A stretch of DNA of 64,000 nt, taken from NCBI GenBank assembly GCA_033875255.1, contig JAWZSN010000019.1, positions 62,001 to 126,000 on the forward strand, read 5' to 3'. Under the pieces are notes generated by a model, which ran no database searches, was not told the origin of the DNA, and was given only the letters and a program-made list of their open reading frames with translations. A program made the position numbers and the translations under genes. This DNA is from Marinimicrococcus sp033875255 (GTDB taxonomy: Bacteria; Pseudomonadota; Alphaproteobacteria; Geminicoccales; Geminicoccaceae). This document shows, piece by piece, positions 26,972-34,119 of the stretch. Positions within the stretch are counted from its first letter, which is position 1. Each line of letters starts with the position of its first letter.

Positions 26972-27125
26972 AGCAGGGCTGGGACACGGCGGCACCGCTG
27001 GCCGGACCGCCTTCCTGCCTGTAAAGACACGCAATCTCGTGGTACGGGCATGGGGCGGGGGTGTCCCGGCCGCCGCCTGCGCCCGGGGCGCGCACCGAAG
27101 ATTTCATTGGGAGGGTAGTGCACCG

Positions 27126-28163
27126 ATGAGCACCGCCACGCGTTCGGGCAGCAAGGCCCGCGGAGCGGACAAGGGCGGATCCGGCGGGCAGCAGGCGCTG
27201 CCTTCCAGAGAGAAGCTGCTCGACCTCTACCGCGAGATGCTGATGATCCGCCGTTTCGAGGAGAAGGCGGGTCAGCTCTACGGCATGGGGCTGATCGGTG
27301 GCTTCTGCCACCTTTACATCGGCCAGGAAGCGGTCGCGGTCGGCATCCAGCATGCCCTGACCGAAGCCGATTCGGTGATCACCGGCTACCGTGACCACGG
27401 CCACATGCTGGTCTGCGGGATGGAGCCGCGCCGGGTGATGGCCGAGCTCACCGGCCGCGCCACCGGCTACTCCAAGGGCAAGGGCGGCTCGATGCACATG
27501 TTCGCCCGGGACAAGAAGTTCTACGGCGGGCACGGGATCGTGGGGGCCCAGGTGCCGCTCGGCAGCGGCATCGCCTTTGCCCACAAATATCGCGGCGATG
27601 GCGGGCTGTGCGTGGCCTATATGGGCGACGGCGCGGTCAACCAGGGCCAGGTCTACGAGTCCTTCAACATGGCCTCGCTGTGGCAGCTTCCGGTCCTCTA
27701 TGTGATCGAGAACAACCGCTACGGCATGGGTACCTCGGTGCAGCGCGCCGCCGCCGGCCCGGCCCTGTGCGAGCGCGGCCACGCCTACGGCATCCCCGGC
27801 CACCAGGTCGACGGCATGGACGTGGTGGCGGTGCTCGAGAAGGCCAAGGAGATCACCGGCGAGATCCGCGCCGGCAAGGGCCCGGTCATCCTCGAGGCCA
27901 TGACCTACCGCTATCGCGGCCACTCCATGTCCGACCCGGCCAAGTACCGGACCAAGGAGGAGGTCCAGGAGATGCGCGAGAAGCACGACCCGATCGAGCA
28001 GCTCAAGCGGCGCATGATCGAGGGCGAGGCGGCCACCGAGGAGCAGCTCAAGGAGCTCGACAAGGAGGTCCGCGGCATCGTCAACGACGCCGCCCGGTTC
28101 TCCCAGGACAGCCCGGAGCCCGATGCCGCGGAGCTGTGGACGGACGTCCTCGTAGAAGCCTGA
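27126..28163 (+). CDS. pdhA: Pyruvate dehydrogenase E1 alpha subunit
   Basis: A 345-residue E1 alpha subunit that decarboxylates pyruvate with thiamine diphosphate. It shows LMIRRFEEKAGQLYGMG, HLYIGQEAVAVGI, YRDHGHML, GKGGSMHMF, the ThDP/Mg site GDGAVNQGQVYESFN, VIENNRYGMGTS and the phospho-loop-like YRYRGHSMSDPAKYR. ATG 27126 is chosen because the upstream residues are not family-like. It begins pdhABC; pdhB starts 82 bp later. Confidence 0.96.
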   Translation: MSTATRSGSKARGADKGGSGGQQALPSREKLLDLYREMLMIRRFEEKAGQLYGMGLIGGFCHLYIGQEAVAVGIQHALTEADSVITGYRDHGHMLVCGMEPRRVMAELTGRATGYSKGKGGSMHMFARDKKFYGGHGIVGAQVPLGSGIAFAHKYRGDGGLCVAYMGDGAVNQGQVYESFNMASLWQLPVLYVIENNRYGMGTSVQRAAAGPALCERGHAYGIPGHQVDGMDVVAVLEKAKEITGEIRAGKGPVILEAMTYRYRGHSMSDPAKYRTKEEVQEMREKHDPIEQLKRRMIEGEAATEEQLKELDKEVRGIVNDAARFSQDSPEPDAAELWTDVLVEA

Positions 28164-28245
28164 GATTCAACGATTGCAGGGCCCTGACGGCCCTGCCGCG
28201 GCCCATTGCGTGCGGGCCGGCCGCGGCGAAGACAGGGAGATCCCG

Positions 28246-29649
28246 ATGCCCACGGAGATCCTGATGCCGGCGCTCTCGCCGACCATGACCGAGGGCAACC
28301 TCGCGCGCTGGGTCAAGAAGGAAGGCGAGAAGGTGGCGGCTGGCGACGTGATCGCCGAGATCGAGACCGACAAGGCCACCATGGAGGTGGAGGCGGTCGA
28401 CGAGGGAACCCTCGGCCGAATCCTCGTGCCCGAGGGCAGCGAGGGCGTGCAGGTCAACACGCCCATCGCCCTGCTCCTGGGCGAGGACGAGGATGCGGCC
28501 GCCCTCGACGGCGCCGCGGCCGAGGCGCCTGCGCGCCGGCCCGAGCCGGTCGAGGCGCCCAAGGCCGAGGCGAAGCAGCCCGAGGGCGGCAAGGAGGCGG
28601 CTGGCGGGGCCTTCCCCGCAACGACCCCGGCACCGCCCGAGCCCGAGGTGCCCGAGGGCACCGAGATGGTGCGGATGACGGTGCGCGAGGCGCTGCGCGA
28701 CGCCATGGCCGAGGAGATGCGCCGCGACGACACCGTCTTCTTGATGGGCGAGGAGGTCGCGCAGTACCAGGGCGCCTACAAGGTCAGCCAGGGCCTGCTC
28801 GACGAGTTCGGCGAGCGGCGGGTCATCGACACGCCGATCACCGAGCACGGCTTTGCCGGCCTCGGTGTCGGCGCCGGCATGGCCGGGCTGCGGCCCATCG
28901 TCGAGTTCATGACCTGGAACTTCGCCATGCAGGCGATGGACCAGATCATCAACTCGGCCGCCAAGACCCTCTACATGGCGGGCGGCGAGCTCGGCTGCTC
29001 GATCGTCTTTCGCGGGCCCAACGGCGCTGCCTCCCGGGTGGCCGCCCAGCACAGCCAGGACTATGCCTCCTGGTACATGCACTGCCCGGGCCTCAAGGTC
29101 GTGGCGCCCTACAGCGCCGCCGACGCCAAGGGTCTCCTCAAGGCCGCCATCCGCGATCCCAACCCGGTGATCTTCCTCGAGAACGAGATGCTCTACGGGC
29201 AGAGCTTCGAGGTCCCCAGGCTCGACGACTTCGTGGTGCCGATCGGCAAGGCGAAGATCGTCCGCGAGGGCAGGCATGTCACCATCACCGGCTACTCGCT
29301 GATGGTGGCCCGTGCGCTCGAGGCCGCCGCCGTGCTGGCCGAGCAGGGGATCGAGGCCGAGGTCATCGACCTGCGCACGCTGCGCCCGCTGGATACCGAG
29401 ACCATCGTGGAATCGGTGAGGAAGACCAACCGCCTGGTCTCGGTCGAGGAGGGCTGGCCGGTCGCCGGGGTGGGCTCCGAGCTCGCCGCGGTGATGATGG
29501 AGCAGGCCTTCGACTGGCTCGACGCGCCGGTTGCGCGGGTCGCCGGCAAGGACGTCCCGCTGCCCTACGCCGCCAATCTCGAGAAGATGGCGCTGCCGCA
29601 GGTCGAGGACATCGTCGAGGCGGCAAAGACCGCCTGCTACCGCAAGTAA
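28246..29649 (+). CDS. pdhB: Pyruvate dehydrogenase E1 beta subunit with N-terminal lipoyl domain
   Basis: A 467-residue protein. Residues 1-80 form a lipoyl domain with the modified lysine in EIETDKATMEVEAVDEG. A Pro/Ala/Glu-rich linker follows (about 85-140), then the E1 beta domain with RDDTVFLMGEEVAQYQGAYK, DTPITEHGFAGLGVGAG, RGPNGAASRVAAQHSQ and LENEMLYG. A lipoyl domain on E1 beta is characteristic of alphaproteobacterial PDH, where it adds a swinging arm beyond those of E2. It pairs with pdhA upstream. Confidence 0.96.
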   Translation: MPTEILMPALSPTMTEGNLARWVKKEGEKVAAGDVIAEIETDKATMEVEAVDEGTLGRILVPEGSEGVQVNTPIALLLGEDEDAAALDGAAAEAPARRPEPVEAPKAEAKQPEGGKEAAGGAFPATTPAPPEPEVPEGTEMVRMTVREALRDAMAEEMRRDDTVFLMGEEVAQYQGAYKVSQGLLDEFGERRVIDTPITEHGFAGLGVGAGMAGLRPIVEFMTWNFAMQAMDQIINSAAKTLYMAGGELGCSIVFRGPNGAASRVAAQHSQDYASWYMHCPGLKVVAPYSAADAKGLLKAAIRDPNPVIFLENEMLYGQSFEVPRLDDFVVPIGKAKIVREGRHVTITGYSLMVARALEAAAVLAEQGIEAEVIDLRTLRPLDTETIVESVRKTNRLVSVEEGWPVAGVGSELAAVMMEQAFDWLDAPVARVAGKDVPLPYAANLEKMALPQVEDIVEAAKTACYRK

Positions 29650-29671
29650 GCCAGCGGGGAGGAGCAAGGGC

Positions 29672-31006
29672 ATGCCCATCAAGATCCTGATGCCGGCGTT
29701 GTCGCCGACGATGACCGAAGGCAATCTCGCGCGCTGGCTCAAGAACGAGGGCGACGAGGTCAACCCCGGCGACGTGATCGCCGAGATCGAGACCGACAAG
29801 GCCACCATGGAGGTCGAGGCGGTCGACGAGGGGAAGCTCGGCAAGATCCTCGTGCCGGCCGGCACCGAGGGGGTGGCGGTCAACGCCACCATCGCCCTGC
29901 TGCTGGAAGAGGGCGAGGACGCCGCAGCGCTCGACAAGGCCGGTGACGGCGAGGCCGCGCGCGAGGCGCCCAGGGCGGAGGCACCCAAGGCCGAGGCCCG
30001 CGAGGACAAGCCGCAGCCGGCTCCTGCCGCCGCTTCCGCCGCCACGCCCAGCACCGGGATCACCCCGCCGGCCCGCGGCAACGGCCAGGACGGCCGGGTG
30101 TTCGCGAGCCCGCTCGCCCGCCGCATGGCCGAGCAGGCCGGGCTCGACCTGGCCGGGCTCGCGGGCAGCGGCCCGCACGGCCGGATCGTCAAGGCCGACA
30201 TCGAGAAGGCGCTCGAGGCCGGCGCCGGCAAGGCGGCACCTGCTGCTGCCGAGGCGAAGCAGCCGCCTGCCGCTGCCGCAGCACCGATCGCCCCCGCTGG
30301 CCCCATCGAGGCGCCGGCCGCGCCGCACGAGGTGGTCCAGCTCTCCAGCATGCGCAAGGTGATCGCCCGCCGGCTCACCGAGGCGAAGCAGCAGATCCCG
30401 CACTTCTACCTCACGGTGGACTGCGAGCTCGACGCTTTGCTCGCCATGCGCAGCCAGCTCAACAGCCGCCCCGATGCCGACTACAAGCTCTCGGTCAACG
30501 ACTTCATCATCAAGGCGGTGGCCGTGGCGCTGCGCCGCAAGCCCGGCTGCAACGCGTCGTGGGGCGGCGACAAGGTCTTCGTCTACAAGGACGTGGACGT
30601 CTCGGTGGCGGTCGCCATCGAGGGCGGGCTGATCACCCCGATCATCCGCCAGGCCGACCAGAAGGGCCTCTCCACCATCTCCAGGGAGATGAAGGACCTC
30701 GCCGCGCGCGCCCGCGAGGGCAAGCTCAAGCCCGAGGAGTACCAGGGCGGCGGCTTCTCCATCTCCAATCTCGGCATGTACGGCATCCGCGACTTCCAGG
30801 CGGTCATCAACCCGCCCCAGTCCTGCATCCTCGCCATCGGCGCCGGCGAGAAGCGCCCGGTCGTGAAGAACGACGCGCTCGCCATCGCCACCGTCATGTC
30901 CGTCACCCTCTCCATCGACCACCGCGTGGTCGACGGCGCTTTGGGCGCCGAGTTCCTCGGCGAGTTCAAGAAGCTCGTCGAGGACCCGATGGGCCTCCTG
31001 CTCTAG
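29672..31006 (+). CDS. pdhC: Dihydrolipoamide acetyltransferase (PDH E2)
   Basis: A 444-residue E2. A single lipoyl domain (1-80, lysine in EIETDKATMEVEA) is nearly identical in sequence to the one on PdhB. A linker leads to the peripheral-subunit-binding domain (about 147-182, ASPLARRMAEQAGLDLAGL), a second Ala/Pro linker, and the catalytic domain (about 215-444) with the active-site SIDHRVVDGALGAEF. It forms the PDH core and transfers acetyl groups to CoA. The E3 gene lpdA lies 8.2 kb downstream, after an accessory region. Confidence 0.96.
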   Translation: MPIKILMPALSPTMTEGNLARWLKNEGDEVNPGDVIAEIETDKATMEVEAVDEGKLGKILVPAGTEGVAVNATIALLLEEGEDAAALDKAGDGEAAREAPRAEAPKAEAREDKPQPAPAAASAATPSTGITPPARGNGQDGRVFASPLARRMAEQAGLDLAGLAGSGPHGRIVKADIEKALEAGAGKAAPAAAEAKQPPAAAAAPIAPAGPIEAPAAPHEVVQLSSMRKVIARRLTEAKQQIPHFYLTVDCELDALLAMRSQLNSRPDADYKLSVNDFIIKAVAVALRRKPGCNASWGGDKVFVYKDVDVSVAVAIEGGLITPIIRQADQKGLSTISREMKDLAARAREGKLKPEEYQGGGFSISNLGMYGIRDFQAVINPPQSCILAIGAGEKRPVVKNDALAIATVMSVTLSIDHRVVDGALGAEFLGEFKKLVEDPMGLLL

Positions 31007-31027
31007 CAGCGCGGACCGAAGAGCAGA

Positions 31028-31050
31028 GCGGGGGAGCAGCGCTCCCCCGC
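31028..31050 (+). terminator. Hairpin after pdhC
   Basis: A perfect 10-bp stem, GCGGGGGAGC (31028-31037) with GCTCCCCCGC (31041-31050), encloses a 3-base loop 21 bases past the pdhC stop. It is followed by GCCCCCTTTGACC rather than a clean T-tract. A related sequence follows the second TPR gene near 36650. Confidence 0.6.
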
Positions 31051-31185
31051 GCCCCCTTTGACCTGGCGGCTTTACGGACCCATCATCCGCGCTCCTGCTC
31101 CGAGAGGACGGAGGCGTGATGACGGGTGGGCATTCAGTGCCGGCTGGTGGCGGGCCGGCCGCGGCGCCGGTCTGAGGCGGCGGGT

Positions 31186-33351
31186 ATGCTTGCGGTCTTG
31201 CGGCGCTGGCTGGGCCGGGATGCCGCGGGCCGGCAGCCCCCTGTGACGGAGGAGCGCGGCGCCGCCGCCGTCGGTTGCGAGCCGTTCGAGGGCGTGCCGC
31301 GGGCGGCGCTCAAGCGTCTCCCCGGTGATCTTCGTGCCGAGCTCGAGCAGGCCCTGGAGGCGCTGCGGGTCCGCGCGCGAGGCCGTGCATCGCGTTCCGG
31401 CCGGCAGCGGATGGCCGATGCCGAGATCGGGCGTACCGCCAACCGCGCCCTCCTGACGCTGGCCGAGCATGCGGCGAGGCCGGATGCCGCGCCGGAGCTC
31501 GGGCACGCCCTGGCCGCCGCAGGGCGAGGCGAGCTGGACCGGGCGGAGGACGTCTTCGAGAGCCGGCTTGCCGAGGCGGCGCAGACTGCTGCGCGGCATC
31601 GCGGGGCGGCGCAGGCGGCCGAGCAGGAAGCCGCCGAGGCCGCTCGTCACCTGGGCGCGCTGGCCGCCCGCCACGACACCGGACGCGCCCGCGCCGCCTT
31701 CGGCAAGGCGGCCGAGCTCGATGCGGACGATGCCTGGACATGGGTCTTTCTCGCCCGGCTCGAGCGCCAGGCGGGTCATCTCGCGAAATCCACGGACGCC
31801 GCCACCCGCGCCGCCGACATCGCCGGGCGCACCGGCAATGCCCGCAACGCGACGGCGGCAACCGGCGAGCTGGGCGAGGCCCGGCGGGCGCAGGGCGATC
31901 TCAAGGGCGCGCTGGAGGCCGCCGAGCAGGCGCGGGTGATCGCCGACCAGCAGGCCGTCGCCGATCCAAAGAACGCGAGCTGGCAGCACGAGCTGTCGGT
32001 GAGCTGGAACCGCTTGGGCGACCTTCGGCGGGCGACGGGCGATCTTGCGGGAGCGCTCGAGGCCCACGAGCGGGCGGAGGTGATTGCCCGGCGGCTGGTC
32101 GAGGGCGAGCCGTTCGAGGTCTTGTGGCAACGTCAGTTGTCGGTGAGCTGCGAGCGGCTGGGTGACGTCCGGATGGCCCAGGGCGCCTTGGGGGACGCCC
32201 TGAAGGCTGCCGGGGAGGCAAAGGCGATCCGCGCCACGCTCGTTGCCGCGGAGCCGGGGAATGCGCTGTGGCAGCGCGACCTGTCGGTGAGCTGGAACAA
32301 GCTGGGCGATGTCCGCCGCGCGCAGGGCGATCTGTCCGGGGCGTTGAAGGCTCATGAGGAGGCGCTGGCGATCGCCGCCAGCCTGGTCCAGACCGATCCG
32401 GGCAATATGCAGTGGCAGCGCGACGTGTCGGTGAGTCTGGAGAGGCTGGCCGGGGTGCAGCGGGCGCAGGGCGATCACGCGGGAGCGATCGAAGCCGGCG
32501 AGCAGGCGCAGGCGATCCGCAGGACCCTGGCGGCCGGGGACCCTGACAATGCGCGATGGCAGCGCGATCTCTCGGTGGGCTGGAACAAGCTCGGCGACGC
32601 AAGACGGGCACTGGCCGACCTCCCGGGGGCGCTGGAGGCCTACGGGCAGGCGCGGGCAATTGCCGGCAGGCTGGTGTCGGCTGACCCGGACAATACCAAC
32701 TGGCAGCGCGACCTGGAGGTGAGCTGCAACAAGCTGGGCGACATCCGGATGGCGCAGCGCGACCTTGGAGGCGCCCTGGAGCTCTACGAGCAGGCGCGGG
32801 CTATTGCCGCCAGGCTGGCGCGGATCGACCCGGGCAATGCGGAGTGGCAGCGCGACCTGTCGGTGAGCTGGGAACGGCTGACCGAGCTGCGGATGGCACA
32901 GGGCGATCTGGTGGGGGCGCAGGACGCCGCCGAGCGGGGGCGGGCGATCACCGGCAGGCTGGCCGCTGCCGACCCGGATAACGCCAGGTGGCAGCGCGAC
33001 CTGTCCATCAGCTGGGAACGGCTGGCCGATGTGCGGGCGGCGCAGGGCGACCTCGATGCCGCGCTGAAGGCCGCCGGCCGGACGCGGGCGATCCGCACCA
33101 GCCTCGTCGCCAGGGATTCTGGCAACGCCAAGTGGCAGCGTGACCTCATCGTCGCTCACTGGAAGCTCGGTGATCTCTCCGTCGCCAAGAAGGCCGGCGC
33201 CGATGCCGCCGGGCACTTCGAGGCGGCGCTGGCCATCGCCCGGGACCTGTCGGCCAGCAACCGGCTCGCGCCGGCCGATGCCTGGATGATCGAGACCCTC
33301 GAGCAGCGCATTGCGAGCGCTAGCGGCAAATCGCGAGCCCCGAGCTGGTGA
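31186..33351 (+). CDS. Large TPR-like repeat protein, soluble
   Basis: A 721-residue protein without signal peptide or membrane segment. Residues 1-220 are a helical, Ala/Arg-rich region of unknown type, partly repeat-like (AFGKAAELDADDAWTWVFLARLERQAGHL). From about 222 to 690 there are nine to ten repeats of about 50 residues built on WQRDLSVSWNKLGDVRRAQGD followed by a helix and a (A/T)DPGN turn, a TPR variant common in bacterial signalling and conflict proteins. The end (LAPADAWMIETLEQRIA) matches the end of the second TPR protein at 34120-36627, so the two are paralogues. No enzymatic domain is visible. ATG 31186 is chosen for a nearby GAGG; a GTG at 31126 would add 20 residues. Function unknown. 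Confidence 0.8.
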   Translation: MLAVLRRWLGRDAAGRQPPVTEERGAAAVGCEPFEGVPRAALKRLPGDLRAELEQALEALRVRARGRASRSGRQRMADAEIGRTANRALLTLAEHAARPDAAPELGHALAAAGRGELDRAEDVFESRLAEAAQTAARHRGAAQAAEQEAAEAARHLGALAARHDTGRARAAFGKAAELDADDAWTWVFLARLERQAGHLAKSTDAATRAADIAGRTGNARNATAATGELGEARRAQGDLKGALEAAEQARVIADQQAVADPKNASWQHELSVSWNRLGDLRRATGDLAGALEAHERAEVIARRLVEGEPFEVLWQRQLSVSCERLGDVRMAQGALGDALKAAGEAKAIRATLVAAEPGNALWQRDLSVSWNKLGDVRRAQGDLSGALKAHEEALAIAASLVQTDPGNMQWQRDVSVSLERLAGVQRAQGDHAGAIEAGEQAQAIRRTLAAGDPDNARWQRDLSVGWNKLGDARRALADLPGALEAYGQARAIAGRLVSADPDNTNWQRDLEVSCNKLGDIRMAQRDLGGALELYEQARAIAARLARIDPGNAEWQRDLSVSWERLTELRMAQGDLVGAQDAAERGRAITGRLAAADPDNARWQRDLSISWERLADVRAAQGDLDAALKAAGRTRAIRTSLVARDSGNAKWQRDLIVAHWKLGDLSVAKKAGADAAGHFEAALAIARDLSASNRLAPADAWMIETLEQRIASASGKSRAPSW

Positions 33352-33695
33352 CTTGCCCGGCCCGGAAAGCTCCGGGGGAGCGGCACAGGCCTGCGCTCCC
33401 TTGCCGGCGGGAATCGTCCGGAGCGTGGAGCGCAGAGCGGCAGAGCCCAAGCTCTTCGCAGGACGGGCGAGGCGGCAGCATCCTGCGCATCGCTCACCGG
33501 CCGGTTCCAACCGGCGGCCGATCAAGAACCCCGGGAGACGTCACCGTCTCCCTGCCTTGGTCCTGAAAAGTGGTCCTGGCGAGCAAGCAATCCGGCGCCA
33601 GTTGCGCGGGGCGCGCGCCGAAACCTTCGGTTTGACGCCACTGCCCCGCTCCCGCATCCTCTCCATTCTCGCATAAAGCTCAAGGGGAGGCGGGC
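33352..33695. other. 344-bp gap inside the TPR cassette
   Basis: No gene seen. A 6-bp hairpin CCCGGA-AAGC-TCCGGG (33361-33376) follows the first TPR gene and may end its transcript. The start of the next gene has a clear GGGGAGG site. Confidence 0.5.
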
Positions 33696-34106
33696 ATGGC
33701 GGGGGAGCGGTCCGTGCAGGTCGGCGGCAATGTCGTCGGCTCGAGCATCGTCACCGGCGACGGCAACCGCGTCGCCACCAGCTACACCAAGGTCACGCTG
33801 CCGCCGGCCTCTTCCGTCGACATCGCCGGCGAGATGGCGGCGATCCGCGCCATCCTGGGCAGCCTTCCCGGTGCCGACGCCGGCAAGATCGGCCGCGCCC
33901 TGGCCGATGCCGAGGACGAGGCGGCACGGCCAGAGCCCGACCGCGACGAGATCGGCGGAGCGCTGGAGCGCGCGCTCAAATACGCCAAGGATGCCAGTGG
34001 CTTCGCCGAGCATGTCGACAAGCTGGTGCCGCATGTGAGGAACGCCGTCGGCTGGCTCGGCGAGAACTGGCACCGGCTGCTGCCGGTGGTCGGCTTGATG
34101 GTCTGA
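33696..34106 (+). CDS. Small protein with N-terminal RHIM-like/amyloid-type motif
   Basis: A 136-residue protein of unknown function. Residues 5-26 read R-S-VQVGGNVVGSSIVTGDGNRV, a short Gly/Asn-rich beta motif whose VQVG core fits the (V/I)Q(V/I)G core of RHIM amyloid motifs. Residues 38-105 are charged and helical. The C-terminus (about 108-136, ending NWHRLLPVVGLMV) is amphipathic to hydrophobic. The next gene, 13 bp downstream, carries the same motif near its own N-terminus, so homotypic contact between the two is a reasonable inference. In known bacterial amyloid-signalling pairs a small motif-bearing effector sits beside a larger motif-bearing sensor. Effector activity here is unproven. 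The ribosome site GGGGAGG is strong. Confidence 0.7.
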   Translation: MAGERSVQVGGNVVGSSIVTGDGNRVATSYTKVTLPPASSVDIAGEMAAIRAILGSLPGADAGKIGRALADAEDEAARPEPDRDEIGGALERALKYAKDASGFAEHVDKLVPHVRNAVGWLGENWHRLLPVVGLMV

Positions 34107-34119
34107 GGGCAGGACCGGC